Below are positions 1 through 7,760 of a DNA stretch of 64,000 bases, one piece after another. A program made the translations under genes and the position numbers. The DNA is from Ilyomonas sp963847085 (GTDB lineage: Bacteria > Bacteroidota > Bacteroidia > Chitinophagales > Chitinophagaceae). The stretch spans positions 682,001 to 746,000 of the forward strand of contig CAWJYO010000009.1 in the NCBI GenBank assembly GCA_963847085.1. The letters run 5' to 3'. Numbering within the stretch: position 1 is the first letter of the stretch; the number at the start of each line of letters is the position of its first letter. The notes under the pieces are model-generated. The model did not search any database, was not told the origin of the DNA, and saw only the letters and a list, made by a program, of their open reading frames with translations.

Positions 1-183
1 ACGCAGAAGATCAACAACATTGTAAAAACATTGGAGAATGTTCAGAAGTGGATCAACATTGCTGGGGCTTGTTTTAATTTAGCTACTGCACTATTAGAGT
101 TGAACCCAAAAGATATCTATAGCGGTATTAAAGACCTTGCAGAATGTGTTGGTAATTTGGGAAAGGAGGAAGGGAACGAATAA
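1..183 (+). CDS. C-terminal fragment of an unrecognised protein (5' end outside window)
   Basis: Frame 1 is open from the window edge to a TAA at 181-183 and gives 60 residues. The fragment is mostly alpha-helical in character, with a hydrophobic stretch around residues 19-35 (INIAGACFNLATALLEL) flanked by charged residues, and ends in a Lys/Glu-rich tail. I do not recognise the family. The upstream part lies outside the window, so the true length and domain content cannot be judged. The next coding remnant begins 30 bases downstream on the same strand. Confidence 0.45.
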   Translation, partial: TQKINNIVKTLENVQKWINIAGACFNLATALLELNPKDIYSGIKDLAECVGNLGKEEGNE

Positions 184-212
184 GAATATATAAGTGATTA
201 TTCTTAACTTAA

Positions 213-389
213 ATGCTACCGAATATTAATGGAAGCCCTCTCTTTGATAAGCTGGAATACTTTCATAAGAATCCGGTAAAAGAAAAATGGAATTTGTGCC
301 GCTATCCGGAAGAGTACCGATGGAGTAGTGCTAAGTATTACACAGAAAGAAAAGATGAATTTGGAATTCTTACTCATTACAAGCAGTAG
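213..389 (+). pseudogene. C-terminal remnant of a REP-associated (Y1/IS200-like) transposase
   Basis: The reading frame encodes 58 residues containing LEYFHKNPVKEKWNL followed by PEEYRWSSAKYY. This pattern (Y-H-NPV-K ... P-YxWSSA-Y) is the C-terminal signature of transposase IS200-like/RAYT proteins. The usual N-terminal part with the HUH motif and catalytic tyrosine is absent, so this is about a third of the normal length. The ATG at 213 is simply the first in frame. Its stop codon runs directly into a perfect inverted repeat (389-438), which fits the habit of RAYT genes of sitting beside REP palindromes. I infer a decayed single-copy element. Confidence 0.7.
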
Positions 390-438
390 TTACCGTTTGT
401 TTCGGTTGATGCAGAAACCAACCGAAACAAACGGTAAC
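389..438. repeat. Perfect 20-bp inverted repeat next to the transposase remnant (REP-like)
   Basis: Arms at 389-408 and 419-438 are exact reverse complements, separated by a 10-base loop. The left arm starts on the last base of the transposase stop codon. There is no strong U tract after the right arm, so a REP-type element is at least as likely as a terminator. It lies between convergent genes and could still end transcription in both directions. Confidence 0.7.
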
Positions 439-454
439 ACTTTTCTACAAATGA

Positions 455-889
455 TTATTGTCCAGCATCAGTCGAATCCGCATTCATTTTACCTTTCATT
501 TTTCCACCTTTGCCGCCTTGTGCATTGATGCTTTTTAACTTCGTCATCTGGTCGGGCGTAAGTATGGTTTGAAACTGCTGGTTCCTGTATTCTTTTATGC
601 TCTTCGCAGCCTCTTTATCGCCACTGCTTTTTGCTGCATCTTTCCGGCGGATACATTCGGTGTTTACAGCTAATACTTTGTTGTATTGATCATCAGTTAA
701 GTTCAGTTCTTTTTTAAGCTGCTTGCTGTAAATAGCGCCACGCTCTTCCGCAGATGTAGTACTGGTGGCTTTGCCCCTTTGCGAAGCGGAACTTTGCGTA
801 GTGGTTTTTTGTGGAGGCGTTGTTGTTTGCGCCATTGCGGTGGCTGATGCGGCTGCCAGAGCAAGCGCAATAAATAGTTTCATTTTCAT
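455..889 (-). CDS. Small secreted protein with LTxxQ-like helices
   Basis: The 144-residue product begins with a clear Sec signal peptide (MKMKLFIALALAAASATAMA, cleavage before QTTT), followed by a Thr/Ser/Gln-rich low-complexity stretch to about residue 45. The rest is helical and charged, with LTDDQYNKV near residue 64 and LTPDQMTKL near residue 111. Paired LT-x-x-Q motifs are seen in the periplasmic Spy/CpxP-type family, so a periplasmic helical protein is likely. The chaperone or stress role is an inference from that weak resemblance. The C-terminus is Gly/Lys-rich. Confidence 0.75.
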   Translation of the reverse strand: MKMKLFIALALAAASATAMAQTTTPPQKTTTQSSASQRGKATSTTSAEERGAIYSKQLKKELNLTDDQYNKVLAVNTECIRRKDAAKSSGDKEAAKSIKEYRNQQFQTILTPDQMTKLKSINAQGGKGGKMKGKMNADSTDAGQ

Positions 890-1131
890 ACTGATCTTTT
901 TACAATTGATTTTAATCGTTTTCCCAAAGCAAATGGGTTACCAACCTATAGAAATTTTATCAAAGGAAAGCTAATATTGTTGCCAAAGCAAGAATTTCAG
1001 CCTTTTTAGACCCAATAGCATATATACTTTGTGGTTTTTATCATCTTCGCTTGCAAGGGTGAATACCCGAAACGAAAAACTTTATAATTGTCTTTAAACC
1101 TTTTCATCTTCCGGTTGTCATTAATAAAAAA

Positions 1132-1308
1132 ATGAAAACATTTATCAAGCCAGTTGCCGTAGCAGTCATGCTTTTATTTGCCGGTGCTTCTTTTGCACAA
1201 GCAGGTTCGCATCATCATTACAAACATCACAAGCATCATAAGAAACATCATATAGAACATCGTGCAGACGGTCGTCCGGCTTTACCACCGCCGCCGCCAC
1301 GTCCATAA
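1132..1308 (+). CDS. Tiny histidine-rich exported peptide
   Basis: This 58-codon frame encodes a signal peptide (MKTFIKPVAVAVMLLFAGAS, then FAQA) followed by a mature peptide of about 33 residues. The mature peptide holds ten histidines in His-His-Lys clusters and ends in a proline run (LPPPPPRP). A canonical hairpin terminator follows at 1320, which supports a real, separately transcribed gene. Clustered His suggests divalent metal binding in the periplasm, but this is inference. The closest description is the loose group of short His/Pro-rich secreted peptides found in Chitinophagaceae. It is easily missed by gene callers because of its length. Confidence 0.65.
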   Translation: MKTFIKPVAVAVMLLFAGASFAQAGSHHHYKHHKHHKKHHIEHRADGRPALPPPPPRP

Positions 1309-1319
1309 TAGAAAAGAAA

Positions 1320-1345
1320 AGCAGGTATTGAATACCTGCTTTTTT
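1320..1345 (+). terminator. Rho-independent terminator of the His-rich peptide gene
   Basis: A perfect 10-bp stem (agcaggtatt / aatacctgct) with a one-base centre is followed by a run of Ts. It begins 11 bases after the stop codon at 1308. Confidence 0.8.
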
Positions 1346-1421
1346 ATTGTTTTCTTTTTATTGCTTTTTCTGTTCTGGCATCGTTCCCTTGAGAAGCGAT
1401 GTGGTAGGCTGAAAATGACAT

Positions 1422-3698
1422 TTATCTTGCCAGAAGCATTTGTTTGGTATCAACTACTCTGCCGTTAATAATAAGTGAGTATTGATAAGCACCTGCCGCA
1501 AGGGTAGACGCTTCAACCTGTATACTACCCGATTGGCCGCCATTTAAAGAAACTGTTTTTAATGTTCTGCCCACTTTATCGGTGATTATAACCGATGCAT
1601 TTGTATAGTTGCCTGGCAAAGTATAGTTAATGGTGGTAGTATTGGCAAACGGATTGGGCACATTCTGAAGCAACGCGCCTGATGAAAGTATAACCTTTGT
1701 ATTGCCACTTTGTGAAGCATTGGAGCCGCTAAGTATAGCTGCTTTCAGGGTATTGATATCATTTTGTATGCTGGCCAATTGGGTTTTTAATGAATCAATT
1801 ACCTGGTCTTTGGTATCGTTTTGTTTGCTCAATTCCTGCACGGCTTTTACAAGAGGAACTACAAAATCGGAATAGGCGAGTCCGTAAGCATCTTTTTCAT
1901 TTTGCGGTTTATGAATACCACTAAAATCGTAATTTATTTTTTTTGCCGCAGCTTCTACGTCCTGTGCCACAAGCCCTGTGTACAATATTTTTTCTTTGCT
2001 GGCGATTGATTTTTCTGTGTCAGGTTCGCCAGCCCTTTTTTTATCTGCCGGTGCTCCTATCAGTTTATTTAATCCCTGTATATCATAATGGTAAGTTACC
2101 GGTTTTAGCAGGTTGATGAAGGAAAGCCCCGGTACATTTTCTTTAATGTTATTCTTGAAACGACCATCTGAATAAACAACATAACTACCGGCAGCCACTA
2201 CCGAAGTAACACTTGTATTGCCCAGCATTACCTGGTTGTCGGCTGTAGCGGTTGCTGCGTAACCAACAGCCGTAGCATTAAAGCGGCTGGCAGAATTGAC
2301 GTCGGCATTATAACCCAACGCTGTATTCCCATAACCTGTTGTAGAGGTATTGAGGGCAGATGCGCCGAGAGCCGTATTGTAATACCCGGTAGTGTTGTTA
2401 ACCAAACTTTGGCCACCGATTGCAGTATTATAATATCCTGTTGTGTTGGCTAACATTGCTTTTGTTCCGACGGCTACCATTAAATCGGCATTATATCCGT
2501 CTGAAAAAGTAAACAAGGCTGAATCGCCTACGGCAACGTTATTACTATTGTTAAGGCTTGAAGACATGGCATAATTGCCTATAGCCACATTGCTGTTGCC
2601 GTTATTATTAGCACCAGCAGCACCATAACCACTGGCAACATTGCTATTGCCTGAGGTGTTCTGTTGCAATGCAGACACACCATTCGCCACATTGTTCCAT
2701 CCGGTAGTATTTTTCCATAAAGCCTGTAGACCAGTTGCTGTATTTTGGCTGCCACTTGTGTTGGCATACAAAGCCTGGTAACCGTTGGCAGTATTAGCAT
2801 ATCCGCTACCTGTATTGGAATATAAAGCCTGGTGTCCTATAGCCGTATTGTCAAAACCACTTGTATTGGAATACAGCGCCTGGTAGCCTATGCCTACATT
2901 GTACCCTCCATTGGTATTCGAGTACAGCGCTTTGGAGCCTATTGCAACAAGGCCTACGCCGCCGTTACTAGAGTATAGAGCAGAGTCGCCTATAGCAACC
3001 AACTGGCGATTGAAGATATTGCTGTAAAGGGCATGACTACCGATAGCCACATTGGAATAACCTAAGATATTGGAAAGCAGTGCCTGATGACCCAAAGCAA
3101 CATTGGCCTGTCCGGTAGTGTTATTCAGCAGCGCCTGGTAACCTACTGCCACATTTAGTCTTGTGCCTGTGCCACCACTGTTACCCAATGCAATACTTTG
3201 GTTGAGAGCATTGTACTTTAATACCGGATCACCGCCCAGGCGGTAGACACCGGAATCAATGGCTATATCTCCGTTTACCTGCAGCTTGTAGGTGGGTGCT
3301 GCATTACCCAAACCAGTGTTACCTAATACATACAATCCCCCACTCTGTGGTGGCGTTGTATTGGCTCCAATGGCTACCCCACCATTGCTGTGTACCATCA
3401 GCCTTGTTACACCGTTTACTTGTGCCCGAAAAGCATTCTCGCCCTGGCTGCTGTTGATATGCAGACGGTCTTGTGGCGTTGCCGTACCGATGCCTATTCT
3501 GCCGTTTAGGGAATCAATGTACACACGCTGCACATTGTTGGTAAAAATATGAAGGCTGATTGGGTTGGTAGTGCCCAGCAGGCTTGTTCCCGCTGCATTG
3601 TTATTGCCGCTGGTGCTCCAGTAAGGCGAACCGTTTTGTGCTGTAGCAGCAGTAACACACAAGCACAGAACTAATACATAAGTAAAGGTTGGTTTCAT
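1422..3698 (-). CDS. Repeat-rich secreted fibre protein with S74 chaperone domain and T9SS sorting domain
   Basis: The 758-residue product has a signal peptide (residues 1-20). Residues of about 150-480 consist of tandem degenerate repeats of the type GYxNxAxGxxALxxNTxG, resembling the left-handed beta-roll of YadA-like heads and phage tail fibres. Next comes an intramolecular chaperone (peptidase S74) domain starting at YSDGRFKNNIKE, with the Ser510/Lys515 pair that matches the autocleavage dyad of endosialidase tail spikes. A short coiled coil (about residues 625-655) precedes a typical T9SS type A C-terminal domain (NVPNPFANTTTINYTLP to the end). It is probably a trimeric surface fibre exported through T9SS. 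Having the sorting domain downstream of a self-cleaving domain is odd. The start was chosen because the signal peptide begins there. Confidence 0.85.
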   Translation of the reverse strand: MKPTFTYVLVLCLCVTAATAQNGSPYWSTSGNNNAAGTSLLGTTNPISLHIFTNNVQRVYIDSLNGRIGIGTATPQDRLHINSSQGENAFRAQVNGVTRLMVHSNGGVAIGANTTPPQSGGLYVLGNTGLGNAAPTYKLQVNGDIAIDSGVYRLGGDPVLKYNALNQSIALGNSGGTGTRLNVAVGYQALLNNTTGQANVALGHQALLSNILGYSNVAIGSHALYSNIFNRQLVAIGDSALYSSNGGVGLVAIGSKALYSNTNGGYNVGIGYQALYSNTSGFDNTAIGHQALYSNTGSGYANTANGYQALYANTSGSQNTATGLQALWKNTTGWNNVANGVSALQQNTSGNSNVASGYGAAGANNNGNSNVAIGNYAMSSSLNNSNNVAVGDSALFTFSDGYNADLMVAVGTKAMLANTTGYYNTAIGGQSLVNNTTGYYNTALGASALNTSTTGYGNTALGYNADVNSASRFNATAVGYAATATADNQVMLGNTSVTSVVAAGSYVVYSDGRFKNNIKENVPGLSFINLLKPVTYHYDIQGLNKLIGAPADKKRAGEPDTEKSIASKEKILYTGLVAQDVEAAAKKINYDFSGIHKPQNEKDAYGLAYSDFVVPLVKAVQELSKQNDTKDQVIDSLKTQLASIQNDINTLKAAILSGSNASQSGNTKVILSSGALLQNVPNPFANTTTINYTLPGNYTNASVIITDKVGRTLKTVSLNGGQSGSIQVEASTLAAGAYQYSLIINGRVVDTKQMLLAR

Positions 3699-3844
3699 AT
3701 GGCTTTAAAATTTGATTAAAGATATTTATTGGCAAGTACAATACGTTTGCTTTTTCGGTAGAATATTATTTCATAGTAAACACTTTACAAACAATCTCAC
3801 GCCGTACCCGCAGCACAAAAGTTTCGTCTAATAAACAAATTATC

Positions 3845-3852
3845 TACTTTTG
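3845..3852 (+). promoter_or_regulatory. Candidate -7 promoter box of the M19-like gene
   Basis: TACTTTTG matches the Bacteroidota sigma-A -7 consensus TAnnTTTG exactly and lies 48 bases before the ATG at 3900. No clear -33 TTTG is seen at the expected spacing, so the call is tentative. Confidence 0.35.
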
Positions 3853-3899
3853 TTTTTACCCCATTTTTCTATTCATCAACAACATAAAATACCCCTTCT

Positions 3900-5453
3900 A
3901 TGCCATTCTTCGATTTTCATTTGCATCCTACTTTAAAGAGTTTGTTTTCAGACAACAATGCTGCAACCGGTGCTAAAAAGTTAAGTCCCTGGACGCCGAT
4001 TGACAAAAGCAAAATACCGTTTCTGTTGCGCTGCTGCAGCGAGTTTTCTTACATTCTTCAATCGCAGGGCAACCTGGCAGAACTTGCCGGCAGCGATTGC
4101 AACTTGGTGTGCATTGCCTTGTACATTCCCGAAAAAGATATGCTTACCGATGACCTCATTCAAAGCAGTACTGACGGACCTTTGGGCGTGTATTTACAAG
4201 CGGATAAAATCAATACCTTGATCAATGGCAATCCTTACCAGCTACTGCGAACCGATGATTGGTCAACGCTTACGGATGCAGCGCAGTTTGGTATTACTAA
4301 TAAAAAAGTAAAGCCCATAAAAACACGCAGCGATTACGATGAGACCGACACTTCCACCGTTCATGTGGTGTTTAGTGTAGAAGGTTGTCATACGCTTTCG
4401 TCTCAGCTGCAAAACTTTGATGTGCCTACCATTCTTGCCAATATTGATGATTTGCGAAAGAATGTTGCCCTGCTGTCTATCAATCTTACGCACATGGAGC
4501 AATCACCGCTTTGCAACCATGCTTTTGGAATGCAGTTTTTAAGCAATGAAGGTTTTCGTCCCACCGGTTTTCGATTAACTGATAGTGGAAAAACGGTAAT
4601 CAAACATTGTTATGAAAACAAAATTATGATTGATATTAAGCACCTGAGTCTTGGCTCAAGGCAGCACTTATACCAGTTAAGAACCACACCCGATTTTGCG
4701 GATATTAATCAACCCATTGTTTGTACTCATGCAGGCTTTACGGGCATCTCGGTAAGAGAAATTCCGAATTATGTTTTTGCAATGCGAAGCTTTGATGCCA
4801 AAGGATATACGGTGCTATGGCAGGGCAAGCCAATGAAATATGGCGATAGCCCGCAGCCAGCTTTCAATGCCTCGAGCATTAACTTGTATGATGAAGATAT
4901 TATGGCAATACTAAGTTCGGGTGGGATGATTGGCTTTAGTTTAGACAAACGCATTTTAGGCTACCAGGAATTTGAGCAGGAAGCTGCTGGCAGAGATGAT
5001 TTTCCGCTGGAAACCGAATACATATCTAACAAGGAAGAAGCCATTTTTTTAGGAGATGGGAACGTGCAGTTAAGCGGCGCGTTTGGCGATGACAGCAGGA
5101 ATGTAATGACATGGGATGAACTGGAAAGTGGCGGCGTGGTTGATCCCGCGTTAAGCGATTACCATTTACGGCATTTTATGGCGCATGTGGTGCATGTAAT
5201 GGTGGTGGCTAAACAGAACGATTATGATGTAATGACAGCCTTGCAACAGCTTTGCATAGGAAGTGATTACGACGGATTGATAAACCCCGTGTGGTGTTGC
5301 GAAACGGCTGTTTATCTGCAGGATTTTAAGGTTCGGTTTGAAAACAATTTTGTGTCCTTTGCTAACGAATCTGATGTGCCTTTGCCAGATGGTTTTGATA
5401 TAAAATATTTTCTAACGACCTCTTTTTTGAAAACGGAAAGAACTTTGTGCTAA
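3900..5453 (+). CDS. Peptidase M19 (membrane dipeptidase)-like metal hydrolase
   Basis: The 517-residue protein starts with FFDFHLHPTLK and has further metal-site-like motifs in the order expected for renal-dipeptidase-type amidohydrolases: FSVEGCH (about residue 160), DIKHLSLGSRQHLY (about 250), PIVCTHAGFTG (about 280) and CIGSDYDG (about 457). These would supply the bridging Glu, the two later His and the final Asp of a binuclear zinc site. The first motif is HxH rather than the HxD of classic M19 enzymes. It lacks a signal peptide, so it is probably cytoplasmic. Substrate is unknown; dipeptides or another small amide are possible. A TAnnTTTG box precedes it. Confidence 0.7.
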   Translation: MPFFDFHLHPTLKSLFSDNNAATGAKKLSPWTPIDKSKIPFLLRCCSEFSYILQSQGNLAELAGSDCNLVCIALYIPEKDMLTDDLIQSSTDGPLGVYLQADKINTLINGNPYQLLRTDDWSTLTDAAQFGITNKKVKPIKTRSDYDETDTSTVHVVFSVEGCHTLSSQLQNFDVPTILANIDDLRKNVALLSINLTHMEQSPLCNHAFGMQFLSNEGFRPTGFRLTDSGKTVIKHCYENKIMIDIKHLSLGSRQHLYQLRTTPDFADINQPIVCTHAGFTGISVREIPNYVFAMRSFDAKGYTVLWQGKPMKYGDSPQPAFNASSINLYDEDIMAILSSGGMIGFSLDKRILGYQEFEQEAAGRDDFPLETEYISNKEEAIFLGDGNVQLSGAFGDDSRNVMTWDELESGGVVDPALSDYHLRHFMAHVVHVMVVAKQNDYDVMTALQQLCIGSDYDGLINPVWCCETAVYLQDFKVRFENNFVSFANESDVPLPDGFDIKYFLTTSFLKTERTLC

Positions 5454-5499
5454 ACAGGCTGGATGTATTGAATGGGTGATAGTATTACGTTTTTGCACG

Positions 5500-5553
5500 C
5501 TGGCGCAAGCATCCGCAGGTTGTTTTGGATTGATGAGCGGACGCTTGCGCCAG
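5500..5553. repeat. Palindromic intergenic repeat (17-bp arms)
   Basis: Arms 5500-5516 and 5537-5553 (core TGGCGCAAGC / GCTTGCGCCA) pair with one mismatch around a 20-base loop. The G+C-rich arms stand out from the AT-rich flanks. It lies between convergent genes, so it may act as a terminator-like structure or be a dispersed palindromic repeat. Confidence 0.6.
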
Positions 5554-5579
5554 TAAAATTTTTACATGAAATATAGTCT

Positions 5580-6356
5580 CTAATCTTTATAATAAGTGAA
5601 TATTCTTTTTACAATAACAGTTGGCTTTCCTTTGTCATTAGAGGTTGTACGCTGAGTCCAGTTACCTTTATCATCGTAGCTATCGTACTTATAGGTAAGA
5701 TTTTGCGTTTTGGTAGAATCTTTTTCGCGGGTAGTAGAATGTTCTTCTATTGCGTCTCCTTTATCATTCAGTTTTACTGTGCCCTGATAAGAGGGTTTGC
5801 CGGTACTATCGGTAGAAGTGCCTCCTACGAAATTAGGCCCATCATATTTCATATCGAAAGTAGACTTGATTTTACCGTTCATAAAATGCTGTGTGCCGGC
5901 ATATACAATACCATATTCATTCGTTTTCAGATCGGTGTAATAGCTGTCTTGCTTGCCGGAAGAGTCATAAGATTTACCGCCGGTATAGTTTCCATTTTTA
6001 TCAACCTCAGTAACGAGCCGGTAGGTTTGTTTTCCATCTTTTGTATTCTTTAATTCGCTAATCGTTCCGTCTGCATTGTGTGATATGGTTTGATCAAGAG
6101 TCGTTTTTCCGGAAGAATCTTTCGTTATATAATCTGTGATATAACCATCCTTGTTAAAACTGTTAATCGCAACTGAAGAATCAGCTTTCATTTTGCCAGC
6201 ACTGTCGAAGTTTACAGTTCGCTCTTCAAGGCTTTCAACTTTGCCTTTTAAATTTTCCTGGATCAGGTCGGTGTTCTTGCGTGTTTCGGTTGTTGTTTGG
6301 TTGCTGTTACATGCAATAAGACTGATAGCGAAAGCAGCCATGATTACTTTTTTCAT
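5580..6356 (-). CDS. Predicted lipoprotein of unknown function
   Basis: The preferred start at 6356 gives MKKVIMAAFAISLIACNSN, a lipoprotein signal with the lipobox LIAC, and a 258-residue product. A longer frame would add 12 charged residues ahead of the signal and is less likely. The mature part is hydrophilic and repetitive, with YDxxGK and DKGxW/Y-type turns (for example YDSSGKQDSYY, DSTGKPSYQG, YDDKGNWTQR). These resemble short beta-hairpin repeats of the RHS/MORN kind seen in Bacteroidota surface lipoproteins. No enzymatic motif is visible. Confidence 0.7.
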   Translation of the reverse strand: MKKVIMAAFAISLIACNSNQTTTETRKNTDLIQENLKGKVESLEERTVNFDSAGKMKADSSVAINSFNKDGYITDYITKDSSGKTTLDQTISHNADGTISELKNTKDGKQTYRLVTEVDKNGNYTGGKSYDSSGKQDSYYTDLKTNEYGIVYAGTQHFMNGKIKSTFDMKYDGPNFVGGTSTDSTGKPSYQGTVKLNDKGDAIEEHSTTREKDSTKTQNLTYKYDSYDDKGNWTQRTTSNDKGKPTVIVKRIFTYYKD

Positions 6357-6597
6357 AACGGTAGTTTTGTATTTATGAAGATGGTATTTCAAAAGTAATT
6401 AGATTATTTCAATGCAAGCTTTTTATATAAGTGCTTGCACAATCCGCTAACCGACTATACCGCAATTAATTAGCAGAGATATGTATCGTTTCTTCATCAT
6501 CGTTCAACCAGGACGCTGCGATGAAATCAATTGGCTCACTTTGGGTCTCATTCTTTCATAACACTGAGTTCAAATATTATTTATGAATGAAAACAAA

Positions 6598-6645
6598 TTC
6601 ATCATACATTATAATGATAAATTGATAATCTTGCTGTATGATGAA
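6598..6645. repeat. Inverted repeat overlapping the start codon at 6638
   Basis: TTCATCATACA (6598-6608) and TGTATGATGAA (6635-6645) are exact reverse complements, 26 bases apart. The right arm covers the two adjacent ATG codons of the next gene. It may fold over the start site in mRNA or be an operator; neither is shown. Confidence 0.45.
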
Positions 6646-7691
6646 ATGCAATTTGTTTTTGTTGATATTTTTTCTATCAGTTATGCATTCATTTGCACAA
6701 CACCGTATTTTGCCAACCGAACATCCCATTTATTTAGCTGATAGCATTGACAATTCTTACTACGAATTTTCGGGTATTGCAAAGTGGAGAAATTATGTTC
6801 TTCTCATTCCACAACATCGCTCTGCAACAGATAATTATCACATTGTTTGTGTAGATACGGCAAGCATTGATTCTGTCATCCATCACAAAACAATTTTTGC
6901 AGCAAAAACAAAAAAGCTCTTGTTTGATAACAGTCTTGAAACCATTTACGATGCCATCAAACAAGCCATTTTGCCGCGCAATGATTTTGGTGGTTTTGAA
7001 GGTGCTGTTGTGGTAGGTGATAATATCTTTCTTACAGTAGAAACAGATAGTTTATGTTATGTGGTAAAAGGAAACATTGATGGCAGTAGCAATGCAAATT
7101 CATTTCAAACCGGCCGATACCATGTCGCTGCCCAAACCCGATTATACTTTTGGAAATGCAGGTTTTGAAAGCATTGCTTATTTGCCACAGCAGAAAAAGT
7201 TGATAGCTGCTTATGAAAATAACGCCATCACCGCTGCACCAACGGCTTTTGTTTTTACCACAAATTTGGAAAACAAAGAAGCCGTAGAATTTGCAAAACC
7301 GTTGCTCTTTCGCTTAACCGATCTTTCTTTTTCAGGCGGCAATACATTGCTTGGATTGAATCATTATTACAGAGATTATGTAGATACGCTTACTTGCGGC
7401 GTTATACCCAAAGGCGCGAATACGTTGAAGAATGAGTATTGCTATTATGTAGCAAACCATCTTACGCAAGCTATCAAAGAAATGAACGCCAACCCGCAGC
7501 AGACAAACTTTACACGCATTGTTCAACTTTCTTTTCACAGTAATAAGTTAGACTGGCAAACCAAAAGAATCATCAGTTATTCAGCCGATAACTGGGAAGG
7601 AATTATGCTTTATAAGAGGGGCGTTTTATTGGTGGTAGATGGTCGTCCGCCCGGTGTGCCTTGTAAGTTGTCGTATTTTGAGTTGGAGTAA
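6638..7691 (+). CDS. Secreted protein of unknown function, interrupted by one frameshift
   Basis: The first part starts MMKCNLFLLIFFLSVMHSFAQ, a signal peptide, and runs in one frame to about 7110. The homologous-looking continuation (PADTMSLPKPDYTFGNAGFESIAYLP) lies in the +1 frame to 7691. Removing one A from the AAA at 7107-7109 joins the two into about 350 residues. Phrases such as FSGIAKWRNYVLLIPQ, GGFEGAVVVGDNIF and FESIAYLPQQKKLIAA suggest a beta-propeller-like protein comparable to phytase-like or SdiA-regulated families, but this is a guess. The break may be a sequencing error, since similar single-base shifts occur in essential genes nearby. Confidence 0.6.
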
Positions 7692-7747
7692 GAATTGAAA
7701 GAGCTTCTAAAAGAAATTCGATAGTCCTTCTCTATTTCCTCTTTTCC

Positions 7748-7755
7748 TATCTTCG
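7748..7755 (+). promoter_or_regulatory. Candidate -7 promoter box of polA
   Basis: TATCTTCG differs from TAnnTTTG at one position. It ends 5 bases before the polA ATG, so if used the transcript would be nearly leaderless. The same octamer occurs before the porV2-like gene. Confidence 0.3.
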
Positions 7756-7760
7756 TTTCG

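Noticed and set aside
765..974. Open frame antisense to the small secreted protein gene
   Set aside because: It is a shadow of the gene on the other strand, without a plausible start context or protein-like composition.
1821..2800. Several short open frames on both strands within the repeat-rich S74 protein gene
   Set aside because: They arise from the regular repeats of the real gene read in other frames.
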